A stretch of DNA of 64,000 nucleotides from Streptomyces aidingensis (GTDB lineage: Bacteria > Actinomycetota > Actinomycetes > Streptomycetales > Streptomycetaceae). Below, in pieces: positions 7,741 to 16,444 of the stretch; positions within the stretch are counted from its first letter, which is position 1, and each line of letters starts with the position of its first letter. The position numbers and the translations under genes were made by a program. Under the pieces are notes generated by a model. The model was given only the letters and a program-made list of their open reading frames with translations, did no database searches and was not told the origin of the DNA. Where the stretch lies: positions 62,001-126,000 of the forward strand of contig NZ_FOLM01000005.1 in assembly GCF_900112355.1 (NCBI RefSeq). The letters are read 5' to 3'.

Positions 7741-9630
7741 ATGAGCCACGGCGGAGCACGGGACGACCTGCGGGCGGACACCCGGGAGATCGCCATACTG
7801 CGGGGAGACGCGGTCCGCGGCGCACTGCCCCCGGCCGGCGGCGGGATACCCGGCGGCGCCCACGCTCCGGACGAGCCGGACCTGCTGCGCGAGCAGTTCC
7901 GCCAACTGCTGCGCTACCGCCTGCTGATCACCCTGGGCGTGCTGCTCGGCCTGGCCGGCGGCCTGTATCTGGGCATGACCGCCCAGGACACCTACATCGC
8001 CACCGGCGAGGTGGTGGTGCGCGCCCCGGCCCGCGACCCCTTCGAGGGCACGACTCTGGACCGGGTGGCCATGGGCTCCGAGCGCCGCACCGCGGTCAGC
8101 GACACCGTCGCCGCCCGCGCCGCCTCGGTGCTGGGCCTGCCCGAGGACGCCGCCGACGGTCTCAAGGCCGACCTCCAGGTCACCAACCCGCCCAACACCG
8201 AGGTCCTGCGGTTCGCCTACACCGCCACCGACCCGCGGGCCGCCGCCGAGCGCGCCAACGCCTTCATCGCCGCCTATCTGGGCAACCGCCAGGAGTACGC
8301 GGACGGCCAGGTGGAGACCATGGTGGCGCGCTACACCGAGCAGCGGGAACCGCTGCTGGCCCAGCTGGAGACGCTGGATCTGGACATCAACGAGGCCCCG
8401 GACGGCAGCCGCGCCTACGACGAGGCGGTCGCCACCCGGGCCGCGGTGACCGCCCAGATCGGCGACATCAACAACCAGATCAGCGTGCTGCGTTCGCTGG
8501 ACACCTCCGGCGGCCGGGTGATCACCCGGGCCACCGAGCCCGGCAGCCCGTCCGGCCCCGGCCTGGTGATGATGCTCGGCCTCGGCGGCACCGTCGGCAT
8601 CGGCGCCGGGCTGCTCGCCGCCTGGATCCGGCTGGTCTTCGACCCCCGGGTGCGCTCCGCCGGCGACGTCACCCGGGCCCTGCGGGCGCCCGTGCTGGGC
8701 GTGCTGCCGCGCGGCGCCCGGCCCGCGCCCGGACAGTTGCTGGCCGAGGGCCGGCTGGCCGAGGAGATCCGGTCCGTCGCCTTCCGGCTGGCCTACGACG
8801 AGACCTTCGCCGCCCGCCGCCGGCTGCTGGTCGTCGCGCCGCGCGGCTCCATCGGGACCCCGCTGGTCACCTCGGTCAATCTGAGCGCGGCCTTCGCCGA
8901 GATGGGCAAGGACGCGCTGCTGATAGAGGCCGATCTGCGCACCCCCAGCCTGACCGAGCAGCTGCGGCACGCGGACGGCGTGCGGCCCGGCTGGGCCAGC
9001 GCGCCCGGCCGCGGCGACGGGGTGTGGCCCACCGGGCTGCGGGTGCCGATCGACGCCGGCGAGTCCGGGGTCTTCGACCTGGTGCCCGGCCTGCGGGTGC
9101 GCAATGTGCCGCGGGCGCTCACCTCCCCGGCCGCCAGCCGGCTGATCGAACACGCCGACGCCAAGGGCTCGGTGGTCGTCGTCCTGGCCCCCGCCGTGCT
9201 GTCGTACGCGGACGCCATCGCGCTGGTCGACCGGGTGGACGGGGTGCTGGTGGTCTGCGACCCGCGCGAGGTGCGCCGCGACGACCTGACCCGGGTGCGG
9301 GAACTGGTGGTCGGCGCCGGCGGCCTGCTGCTCGGCGCGGTGCTGCACTCCTGGGGCACCGGCAGCGACCAGGACAGCGGACGCGGCGCCGGGACACCCC
9401 GGGCCAAGGCCCCCGGCGGGCAGCGGCCGGCCGCCGGAGAGCAGCGGAAGCCGGCGCCCAGAGCGCCCGCCGCCGAGGACGGCGGCGCCCTCACCGCGAC
9501 CGTGCCGTCGGCCCGTACCGAGACCGGTGCCGGGCGCGACCCGGCCGGCTACCGGGATGTGGGCTCGGAAACCCTCGGTCTGCGCATCGTCGACCCCGAC
9601 GAGCTCGAAGAACGCGCCAACCGCCAGTGA
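7741..9630 (+). CDS. Wzz/BY-kinase-like chain-length protein with degenerate P-loop
   Basis: A 629-residue polysaccharide co-polymerase. Transmembrane helix 1 is about residues 60-80, a periplasm-type extracellular helical domain follows, a Pro/Gly-rich motif (ATEPGSPSGPG) precedes helix 2 (273-296), and a cytoplasmic BY-kinase-like domain follows. In this domain the Walker A loop reads APRGSIGTP (366-374) where active kinases have PGEGKT/S, so the catalytic Lys is missing. Walker A' LLIEADLRTPSL (393-404) is kept. The C-terminus lacks the usual tyrosine cluster. It probably controls chain length or export as a pseudokinase. GGGGAGCGG precedes ATG 7741, and its stop overlaps the next start. 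Confidence 0.8.
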   Translation: MSHGGARDDLRADTREIAILRGDAVRGALPPAGGGIPGGAHAPDEPDLLREQFRQLLRYRLLITLGVLLGLAGGLYLGMTAQDTYIATGEVVVRAPARDPFEGTTLDRVAMGSERRTAVSDTVAARAASVLGLPEDAADGLKADLQVTNPPNTEVLRFAYTATDPRAAAERANAFIAAYLGNRQEYADGQVETMVARYTEQREPLLAQLETLDLDINEAPDGSRAYDEAVATRAAVTAQIGDINNQISVLRSLDTSGGRVITRATEPGSPSGPGLVMMLGLGGTVGIGAGLLAAWIRLVFDPRVRSAGDVTRALRAPVLGVLPRGARPAPGQLLAEGRLAEEIRSVAFRLAYDETFAARRRLLVVAPRGSIGTPLVTSVNLSAAFAEMGKDALLIEADLRTPSLTEQLRHADGVRPGWASAPGRGDGVWPTGLRVPIDAGESGVFDLVPGLRVRNVPRALTSPAASRLIEHADAKGSVVVVLAPAVLSYADAIALVDRVDGVLVVCDPREVRRDDLTRVRELVVGAGGLLLGAVLHSWGTGSDQDSGRGAGTPRAKAPGGQRPAAGEQRKPAPRAPAAEDGGALTATVPSARTETGAGRDPAGYRDVGSETLGLRIVDPDELEERANRQ

Positions 9631-10988
9631 GCGCGGCACCTCCCGGCGAAGGCCCGCGCGCCGGACGCGGACGCGGCATCCGGACGATGGCGGCCTCCGT
9701 CGGCGACCAGGGCGTCTCCGCGCTGACCAACATCGCCGTCGTGGTCTTCGCCGCCCGGCAGTCCACCGCCCGCGACTTCGCCGACTTCGCCGTGGTCTAC
9801 ACGGTGTTCACCGTGCTGCTCGGCGCGGCCACCGCCTATGTCGGGCAGGCGCTGGTGCTGCGCCGCGGACCGCGGACCGCGGGGCACTGCCGCGGCTCGG
9901 CCCTGTTCACCCTGGCCGCCTCCGCGGCGATCGGCGCCGCGCTGCTGCCCGCCGCGCTGCTGACCGGCGGCGGGATCGGCGGCGGCGTCGGCGGGGGCCT
10001 GGCCGCGCTCGGCCTGGTGCTGCCGGTGGTGCTCACCCAGGACGCGCTGCGCTACGGCTTCTCGGTGCTCGGGCGGCCCCAGCTCGCCCTCGCCGCCGAT
10101 CTGCTGCGGCTGGCGTGCGCCGTGCCCGCCCTCGCCCTCCAGCCCTACGGCAGCTCACCGGGGCGCCTGGTGCTGGTCTGGGGGCTCTCCGCGGTGCCGG
10201 CGCTGCTGCTGGGCGGGGCGCTGCTGCTGCGGGCCACCCGGGGCGCCCCGCCGGCCCCGCTGCGCGGCCTGCTGGGCCGCCAACACCTCGGCCGCCGCTT
10301 CGTGGTCGAGTTCGGGGTGGGCAATGCCGGTACCCAGCTCGCGGTGATCTGGCTCGGCGTCCTCGCCGATCCGCTGGCGGTGGGCGCGCTGCGCGGCGCC
10401 AGCACCCTGTTCGGCCCCATGAACGTCCTGTTCAACGCCACCACCGGGTTCGGCCCGCCGCTGCTGGGCCGGATCGCCGGCCCGCGCCGCCAGGCCCGCG
10501 CCACGGCCCTGGCGGGCGTGGCGCTGGCCGGCACGGCGGCGCTGTGGGCGACGGCGCTGGCGCTGCTGCCCGGCGCGGCGGGACGGCAGCTCCTGGGCGA
10601 CACCTGGTCGGCGGCGGCCGGGCTGCTGCCCGCCACCGGCAGCCAGTACGCGGCCATGGCCGTGGGCGTCTGCGGCCTGCTCACCCTGCGGGTGCTGGCG
10701 CCCAGGACCACGCTGCCGCTCCAGGTGGTGTTCTCCCTGCTCTCCGTCGGCCTGCTGCTCGGCGGCTACGCCCTGGGCGGGGTGCTGGGCGCGGCCTGGG
10801 GCCTGTGCGCCGGCTCGGCCGCCAAGGCCCTGGCCACCCGCCTCCGCATCCGCGCCCTGCTGCGCCCGCCCGCGCCGCCGCCGCCCGGCGGCACGGCCCC
10901 CGGTCCCGGCGGACGGACGACGGCGCGGCGCGATGCCGCCCCGCACGGCACTGCCGGTGCGGAGGACGGCCGGGGGGCCGGGGCGTGA
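9627..10988 (+). CDS. Wzx-like polysaccharide flippase (MOP superfamily)
   Basis: A 453-residue membrane protein with about 12 hydrophobic helices, starting with a SVGDQGVSALTNIAVVVFAA segment near residue 25, typical of polysaccharide transporters of the MOP/MATE superfamily. It would flip lipid-linked repeat units across the membrane. GTG 9627 overlaps the stop of the chain-length gene by four bases (GTGA), showing translational coupling. The C-terminal 50 residues are a Pro/Gly/Arg-rich cytoplasmic tail. It could instead export another glycolipid, but the neighbours favour exopolysaccharide. Confidence 0.8.
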   Translation: MSAAPPGEGPRAGRGRGIRTMAASVGDQGVSALTNIAVVVFAARQSTARDFADFAVVYTVFTVLLGAATAYVGQALVLRRGPRTAGHCRGSALFTLAASAAIGAALLPAALLTGGGIGGGVGGGLAALGLVLPVVLTQDALRYGFSVLGRPQLALAADLLRLACAVPALALQPYGSSPGRLVLVWGLSAVPALLLGGALLLRATRGAPPAPLRGLLGRQHLGRRFVVEFGVGNAGTQLAVIWLGVLADPLAVGALRGASTLFGPMNVLFNATTGFGPPLLGRIAGPRRQARATALAGVALAGTAALWATALALLPGAAGRQLLGDTWSAAAGLLPATGSQYAAMAVGVCGLLTLRVLAPRTTLPLQVVFSLLSVGLLLGGYALGGVLGAAWGLCAGSAAKALATRLRIRALLRPPAPPPPGGTAPGPGGRTTARRDAAPHGTAGAEDGRGAGA

Positions 10989-11173
10989 GCGGGCGGTCGT
11001 GGGGCCTGGTCGTGCTGGTGGTCGGCGGCCTGCTGGGCCTGCTCGTGCTGGCGGAGAGCTGCGAGGCGGGCCGGAACGGACCGGGCTCCCCGCCGTCGTC
11101 CCCCTCGGACCGGTTCGACGCGGGAGAGCCGCTCAGCCCAGCCGGGTACGCCGCTCCTCCCGGAAGGTGCTGA
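10985..11173 (+). CDS. Small single-helix membrane or secreted protein
   Basis: A 62-residue protein coupled to the flippase by a GTGA overlap. Residues 4-23 form one hydrophobic helix (SWGLVVLVVGGLLGLLVLA), followed by a short Ser/Pro-rich tail. Its last 41 bases overlap the 3' end of the polymerase gene on the other strand, which is unusual. Coupling and the helix argue it is real; function unknown. Confidence 0.4.
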   Translation: MSGRSWGLVVLVVGGLLGLLVLAESCEAGRNGPGSPPSSPSDRFDAGEPLSPAGYAAPPGRC

Positions 11174-12614
11174 TCAGCAGCAGGCACAGCGCGGCGATCG
11201 CCACCCGCCCGGTGGCCTGCAGCAGCGGACCGCGCAGCAGGATGAAGGCATAGCCGGCCACCAGCGGGGTGATCACCGCCACCACATTGCCCGGTGACGG
11301 ATCGTCCAGGGTGCGCCGCACATAGCGGCGGTCGGTGCGGGCCGCCAGATAGCCCAGCCCGATGAAGCCCGCCGTCATGCCCAGCGGGCCGAAGTCCAGC
11401 CAGAGCTCGGTCCACAGCGGGGACGACAGATTGGTGTTGCCCATCCCCATCCACTCGCCGATCATCACCCCGCTGTCCTCCGGCTTGCCCGTCCAGATCG
11501 CCCGGGGCACGAAGAACAGCACCGTGCCGGAGAGCTGACGGCCGTAGGAGTGGCCGGCGCCGTCCCCGACATAGGTGATGGTGTTGGCGAACATGCCGAG
11601 CTGGTCGTAGTCCTTGACCACCAGCGGCTCCAGCAGCGAGCTGCTGTTCATGGGCTGGTAGCCCTCGTCGTCGTAGCGGAACCGGTCGGCGAACGGGAAG
11701 ACCAGCAGCGCCAGGATCACCCCGAGCCCCAGCGCCGTCCGGTACATCACCGGGCTGCGCGGGAACAGCGTGAAGAGGAACGAGAACAGGACGGTCAGAA
11801 ACCAGAACCGCGGGTTGGACAGCGGGTTGTTGACGATGATGTTGAGCCCCAGCAGAGCGGCCCACACCAGCAGCACGCTCGGCCGCCGCCGGGCCCGGCG
11901 GGAGGTCACCAGCCAGCGGGTGTAGAACAGCAGGGCCAGCAGCGCGGGCACCGTGCCGAAGCCGCGCAGCAGGGCGTTGCCCGCCTGCCCGGTCTCGTCG
12001 CCCGGCTGGGCACCGGCGTTCTCCAGCAGCGTCTCGCTGATCTCCTGGCGGCTGGTGAAGAAGACCCCCAGCCCGCCCAGCGACATGATCATCAGGGCGC
12101 TGGCGGCAAAGGCCAGGCCGACCAGCAGATACAGCCGCAGGCGGTGCACCCGGGCGGGCGCGCGGTGCCAGGCCGGACGCAGCGAGGGGCGGCTGCGGGC
12201 CAGCAGCGCCCCCACGTCGAAGGCCACCACGCCCAGCAGCACCAGCGCGGTGGCCAGCAGCACATCGGAGCGGGCGCCCACCACCGGGGTCGGCTCCCGG
12301 CCCAGCACGCTCTGGGCGAGCGGGGCCACCCCCATCGACACATAGCAGAACAGCCAGAACGCGCCCTGGATCAGCCGGCGCCGGCCGGAGAGCACCATCG
12401 CCGACAGCCGGGCCCCGGCATAGAGGGTGACGGCCAGTTGGAGGAGAAAGGCGACATCCCGGGTGCCGTCGCCGTCCTCGGCGGTGATCAGCATCGGCAT
12501 GACCGCCACCAGCCCGAGGATCAGCGGCAGGGCGGTCGCCCGGGACAGCACCGCGCGCCGGGCGGCCCGTTCGCCGGACACCGGGCGAAGCAGTCCGGTC
12601 AGTTCCGTCGCCAC
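11133..12614 (-). CDS. Wzy-like O-antigen/exopolysaccharide polymerase
   Basis: A 493-residue membrane protein with about 10-12 helices and a large extracellular loop (around RFRYDDEGYQPMNSSSL to SPLWTELWLDFG), the layout of oligosaccharide repeat-unit polymerases. It would join flipped repeat units outside the membrane. GTG 12614 is chosen because GGGGGAGG lies 6 bases upstream; an ATG ten codons earlier lacks a site. It is convergent with the flippase operon and divergent from the FkbM gene. Polymerase families are weakly conserved, so the call rests on topology and context. Confidence 0.75.
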   Translation of the reverse strand: MATELTGLLRPVSGERAARRAVLSRATALPLILGLVAVMPMLITAEDGDGTRDVAFLLQLAVTLYAGARLSAMVLSGRRRLIQGAFWLFCYVSMGVAPLAQSVLGREPTPVVGARSDVLLATALVLLGVVAFDVGALLARSRPSLRPAWHRAPARVHRLRLYLLVGLAFAASALMIMSLGGLGVFFTSRQEISETLLENAGAQPGDETGQAGNALLRGFGTVPALLALLFYTRWLVTSRRARRRPSVLLVWAALLGLNIIVNNPLSNPRFWFLTVLFSFLFTLFPRSPVMYRTALGLGVILALLVFPFADRFRYDDEGYQPMNSSSLLEPLVVKDYDQLGMFANTITYVGDGAGHSYGRQLSGTVLFFVPRAIWTGKPEDSGVMIGEWMGMGNTNLSSPLWTELWLDFGPLGMTAGFIGLGYLAARTDRRYVRRTLDDPSPGNVVAVITPLVAGYAFILLRGPLLQATGRVAIAALCLLLISTFREERRTRLG

Positions 12615-12980
12615 CGCGTTCCTCCCCCGCCCGGCCCCGTGCACCGGCCTGTCGCTGCGGCGAGTCTAGCCCTCGCCCTTGCCCCGCCCCGCCCTCGCCG
12701 CCGGCGCGCGCGGTGCCGGCGGGGGACGCGTCGCGCCGACCGGGGGACGGGCCGCGGGGCCGGGGACTAGACTTCCGCTGTGCGGGGCGGTGTTCGGCCG
12801 GTGAGGGGAGACACCGGCGGCCCGCCGGGGTGGGCGTCGTCGACCCCTGTCGTCCTGCCGGTCCGGCCCGGGACGAGCGGCAGCCGGTGCCATGCCGGCC
12901 GGCAGCGCAGCCAGGCAGCAGTGGGAGCAGCGCGGCCGTGGCCGGCGGTGAACCGGCCCGGCGCCGAAGGAGTTGACGCT
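12615..12980. promoter_or_regulatory. Divergent promoter region between polymerase and FkbM genes
   Basis: This 366-base gap holds TAGACT twice, once on each strand. On the plus strand it is at 12768-12773, about 210 bases before the methyltransferase start. On the minus strand it is at 12668-12663, about 50 bases before the polymerase start. Both fit TANNNT; no clear -35 accompanies them. I see no coding signal in the gap. Confidence 0.4.
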
Positions 12981-13754
12981 ATGACCGTCGTGCACCGGAT
13001 ACGCAATGCGGTCCGCAGGCTGGGCATCGACATCACCCGCTATCCGGCCGGCTGGTCCGGGCCGCAACTGGTGCAGCTGCTCCAGGCGCACGGCATCACC
13101 GTGGTGCTGGACGTGGGAGCCAACGAAGGCGAGTACGGCGCGATGCTCCGGCGCCACGGCTACCGGGGCAAAATCGTTTCCTTCGAGCCGCTGTCCGGCC
13201 CGGGGAAGGCGCTGCGGGCCCGCACCGGGGCCGATCCCGGCTGGTCGATGCACGCCTGCGCGCTGGGCGAGGAGTCCGGGGAGATCACCGTCAACGTCTC
13301 CGGCAACCGGGGCGCCAGCTCCTCGGTGCTGCCGATGCTCGACCGCCATGCCGAGGCCGCCCCGCACGCCCGCTACATCGGCACCGAGACAGTGCCGCTG
13401 CGCCGGCTGGACGAGCTGTGGCCGGAGGCGGCCGGACCGGACGACCGGGTGTTCCTCAAGATCGATGTCCAGGGCTACGAGGCCCAGGTGCTGCGCGGCG
13501 CCGGGGCGCGCGCCAAGGAGTGCCACGGGCTCCAGATCGAGGCGTCGTTCGTCCCCCTCTACGAGGGCTCGCCACTGCTCGCGGAGGTGCTGCGCACCGG
13601 GCAGGAGGAGCTGGGGCTGACCCTGATGGCGGTGATCCCGGGCTATGTGGACCCGGCCACCGGACAGATGCTGCAGAGCGACCTGGTGCTGTTCCGCGAG
13701 AGCGGCCGGGGCGGCCGGCGCGACGAGGACGGCCGGGAGGGGGAGGCGGAGTGA
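12981..13754 (+). CDS. FkbM family SAM-dependent methyltransferase
   Basis: A 257-residue class I methyltransferase. The SAM-binding motif I is VVLDVGANEGEYG (about residues 41-53); SFEPLSGP follows at strand 2, and FLKIDVQGYEAQVLRGA is the FkbM-family signature. Such enzymes O-methylate sugars in glycans and natural products. AAGGAG lies 8 bases before ATG. The start of the next glycosyltransferase overlaps its stop (GTGA), so it probably methylates a sugar of the same polysaccharide. The C-terminal 15 residues are Gly/Arg/Glu-rich and probably disordered. Confidence 0.85.
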   Translation: MTVVHRIRNAVRRLGIDITRYPAGWSGPQLVQLLQAHGITVVLDVGANEGEYGAMLRRHGYRGKIVSFEPLSGPGKALRARTGADPGWSMHACALGEESGEITVNVSGNRGASSSVLPMLDRHAEAAPHARYIGTETVPLRRLDELWPEAAGPDDRVFLKIDVQGYEAQVLRGAGARAKECHGLQIEASFVPLYEGSPLLAEVLRTGQEELGLTLMAVIPGYVDPATGQMLQSDLVLFRESGRGGRRDEDGREGEAE

Positions 13755-14926
13755 AGGTCCTGCACGTCGTCACCCTGCACACCCCCACGCACGACTTCGG
13801 CGGGCCCACCCGGGTCGCCCTCACCCTCACCCGCGGCCTGCGCGCCCGGGGGGACCAGGCCCTGGTGACCGCACTCGGCGACCGCTTCGACGGCGGCATG
13901 CCCGACGAGGTGGACGGCGCCCCGGTGAAGCTGTTCCGGGCCCGGCATGTGCTGCCCCGCTTCGAGGTCAGCGGCATCACCTCCCCGGCCATGCTGGCCC
14001 GGGCCGGGCGCCTGGTGCGCTCGGCCGACGTGGTGCATGTGCACCTGATGCGTGACCTGGTCACCCTCCCGGTGGCGCTGCTGGCGCTGCGGGCCGGGAC
14101 ACCGCTGGTCGTCCAGACCCACGGCATGGTGGACGCCACCGAGAAGCGGGTGGCGAAGCTGGTGGACGCGCTGGGCATGCGGCGGGTGCTGCGCCGGGCG
14201 GACGCCCTGCTCCACCTGACCGAGGGCGAGCGGGACGCGGTCGCCGAGGTGACCGCTCCCCGGCCGACGGCCCCCGGGCTGCGTCTGGTGAACGGTGTCC
14301 CGCCGCAGACCGAGGTCCGCTCGGGCCGGGTACGCCGCCCGCCCGTGGTGCTGTTCGCGGCCAGGGTGCAGAAGATGAAGCGCCCCCAGGACTTCGTGCG
14401 GGCGATCCCGGCCGTGCTCAAGGAGCATCCGGATGCCCGTTTCCAGATGGCCGGGCCGGACACCGGGGCGATGGCCGCGGACCTGCTCGCGCTCGCCCGG
14501 GATCTGGGCGTCGCCGACGCGCTGGAGTACCTCGGCCCGCTGCCGCACGAGGAGGTGCTGCGCCGGATGCGGGCGGCCGACGTCTATGTACTGCCGTCCG
14601 TGTTCGAGCCGTTCGCGGTGTCGATCCTGGAGGCGATGTCGGTCGGGCTGCCGGTGGTGATCACCCGTACTGGCGGGCTGGGGCCGGAGGTGGCCGAGGC
14701 GGGGGCCGGACGGGTGCTGGATCTGGCGGAGGAGGCGGACAACGGCGAGGCGGTAGGCCGGGCGGTGTGCGAATTGCTGGAGCCGGCGGCCAACGCCGCC
14801 GCCACCCGGGCCTGTCTGGAGCTGATCCGGGAGCGGTTCACCGAGGACGCCGTGGTGGACCGGCTGCGCGGGATCTACCGCGAGGTGCTGGCCCGGCGCA
14901 CCGGCCGTCCGGCGGACGCGGGCTGA
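13751..14926 (+). CDS. GT4 family glycosyltransferase
   Basis: A 391-residue GT-B enzyme. Its N-terminus is typical (VVTLHTPTHDFGGPTRVALTL). The C-terminal half contains FAARVQKMKRPQDFVRAIP and the EX7E-type motif FEPFAVSILEAMSVGLPVV characteristic of GT4. It is translationally coupled to the FkbM methyltransferase and followed immediately by a strong hairpin terminator. A role in building the exopolysaccharide is inferred from the locus. Confidence 0.88.
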   Translation: MKVLHVVTLHTPTHDFGGPTRVALTLTRGLRARGDQALVTALGDRFDGGMPDEVDGAPVKLFRARHVLPRFEVSGITSPAMLARAGRLVRSADVVHVHLMRDLVTLPVALLALRAGTPLVVQTHGMVDATEKRVAKLVDALGMRRVLRRADALLHLTEGERDAVAEVTAPRPTAPGLRLVNGVPPQTEVRSGRVRRPPVVLFAARVQKMKRPQDFVRAIPAVLKEHPDARFQMAGPDTGAMAADLLALARDLGVADALEYLGPLPHEEVLRRMRAADVYVLPSVFEPFAVSILEAMSVGLPVVITRTGGLGPEVAEAGAGRVLDLAEEADNGEAVGRAVCELLEPAANAAATRACLELIRERFTEDAVVDRLRGIYREVLARRTGRPADAG

Positions 14927-14930
14927 AACC

Positions 14931-14968
14931 GCCGGGCGGGTGCCGGCACATTCCGGCACCCGCCCGGC
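14931..14968. terminator. Bidirectional hairpin terminator
   Basis: Perfect 16-base arms (14931-14946 and 14953-14968) with a 6-base loop CACATT lie in the 63 bases between two convergent genes. There is no U-tract, as is common for streptomycete terminators. Confidence 0.85.
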
Positions 14969-14989
14969 GTGGTACGCCGGTGACGGCGC

Positions 14990-15841
14990 TCAGCCCGGTG
15001 GACCGTTCCGCCGGGCGTACTCGCGGGCCTTCAGCCCGATCTGCCAGCGGTAGAAGCTGAGCGCCAGCGCGAAGTCGAAGCCCGCCCGCCCGTCCAGAAA
15101 GCCGCGCTTGTAGAGATAGCCGTAGGCGAACGACACCAGGGGCTTGAGGGGAACCTTGTGAAAGAGCTGTCCCTGCCGGGTTTTCGCCTGCCGGATCTCC
15201 TCGCGCGCCCCGGGCGCGGTCTCCAGCCACGCCTCCCAGTCGGAGTAGCGGTTGTGCCGGTCGAACCAGGTGCGCACCGGGTCCAGATCGTTGTGCTCGA
15301 TGGGTGCCCGCAGCCGGGCCACCGGTTCGCCCAGCGGCTGGTAGTGGCCCTCCTGCTCGCCCATGCCGGGCGCGTGCAGGTCGTCCGGCTCCGGGTAGCG
15401 GCAGCGGGTGCGGTCCAGCAGGGACCGTTTGACCATGGTGTAGCCGTGCCGCAGCCGCCGCCCGGCGAACCAGTAGCCCAGCGGGATGTCGAAGGCGGCC
15501 GGCCGGACCGGCCGGCCGTCCAGGAAGATCCGTTCCAGCTCGGCCAGCATCTCGGGGCTGGGCGTCTCGTCCCCGTCGAGGAAGAGCAGCCAGTCGGTCT
15601 CCGGATGGACGTTCTCCAGGCACCACTGCTTCTTCTTGGGGTACTTGCCGTTCCAGGTGTAGGGGACGACCTCCGCGCCCTCGGCCTCGGCCAGGGCTCT
15701 GGTGTCGTCCGTGGAGTCGGAGTCCACCACCACCACGGCCTTGAACCGGCCGATCACCGAGCGCACCGTGGAGACGATGTTCTCGGCCTCGTTCTTGGTG
15801 GGAATCGCCACCACTATCGGGAGCGTGGGAGGTCCGGCCAT
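14990..15841 (-). CDS. GT2 family glycosyltransferase (WaaE/KdtX-like)
   Basis: A 283-residue GT-A enzyme. The N-terminal domain starts IVVAIPTKNEAENIVSTV, with VVDSDSTDDT and the metal-binding LLFLDGDETPS. The C-terminal part has the RHNRYSDWEA and KVPLKPLVSFAYGYLYKRGF elements of the WaaE-like branch, which includes beta-1,4-glucosyltransferases of lipopolysaccharide core and polysaccharide glycosyltransferases. It lies 9 bases downstream of a lipoprotein gene and probably shares its transcript. Confidence 0.85.
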   Translation of the reverse strand: MAGPPTLPIVVAIPTKNEAENIVSTVRSVIGRFKAVVVVDSDSTDDTRALAEAEGAEVVPYTWNGKYPKKKQWCLENVHPETDWLLFLDGDETPSPEMLAELERIFLDGRPVRPAAFDIPLGYWFAGRRLRHGYTMVKRSLLDRTRCRYPEPDDLHAPGMGEQEGHYQPLGEPVARLRAPIEHNDLDPVRTWFDRHNRYSDWEAWLETAPGAREEIRQAKTRQGQLFHKVPLKPLVSFAYGYLYKRGFLDGRAGFDFALALSFYRWQIGLKAREYARRNGPPG

Positions 15842-15850
15842 GGGATGCGT

Positions 15851-16444
15851 TCAGTCCTTTCCGTTCGCCTCGTCCAGCAGGTCCTGGTACTCGGGGCACA
15901 GTGCCGGGATGGCTTCCTCGGCTCCGGTGATCTCGCCCGTGCGCAGGGCCTCGACCGCCGCCTGCCGGTCCCGCCCGGCGACATAGCCCACGCGTTCGCA
16001 GGTCTCGTAGCCGGTGGCCAGGATGGCTCCCGGATCGGTTCCCTCCGGGACGGTGTCCTCCAGGTACTCCTGCTCGGCGGGGGAGAAGGCGCGGTCCTCC
16101 GGTTCCCTGATCTCTTCCTCGGGCACCGGCTTGCCCAGCTCGTCGGCGCCCTCGAAGGGCTCGTCTGCTTCTTCCGCCTCCTCCCCGCCGGTCCGGTCGC
16201 CGCCCGCGGAGCCGCCGCCGGCGTCGGAATCACCGTCCTTGCCGCCCTCGTCGTCGTCCGTGCCGGAGGTCGTACCGGACTCCGGCTCGCCGCCGTTGTC
16301 CGCCGGGCCGTTGCCGCCGGCGTCCTGGGTGGCGGACGCCGATGGCTCGGCCGGACCCTCGCCGCTGCCGCTGCTGCACGCGGCGAGCACGGCGGCGGCC
16401 GTCAGGACGGCCGCCGCCATGCCCAGTGCCCGGTGGCGCCTCAC
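15851..16444 (-). CDS. Secreted lipoprotein with acidic linker
   Basis: A 197-residue lipoprotein: signal peptide MRRHRALGMAAAVLTAAAV, lipobox LAAC, then about 80 residues of Gly/Glu/Asp/Ser-rich linker that should span the wall. The folded C-terminal 80 residues contain two cysteines (YETCERVG and ALCPEYQ) that may form a disulfide, recalling DUF732-type secreted domains, though I am not sure of that match. The GTG start overlaps the stop of the 922-residue exoprotein gene (GTGA), so the two are co-translated. Confidence 0.65.
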   Translation of the reverse strand: MRRHRALGMAAAVLTAAAVLAACSSGSGEGPAEPSASATQDAGGNGPADNGGEPESGTTSGTDDDEGGKDGDSDAGGGSAGGDRTGGEEAEEADEPFEGADELGKPVPEEEIREPEDRAFSPAEQEYLEDTVPEGTDPGAILATGYETCERVGYVAGRDRQAAVEALRTGEITGAEEAIPALCPEYQDLLDEANGKD

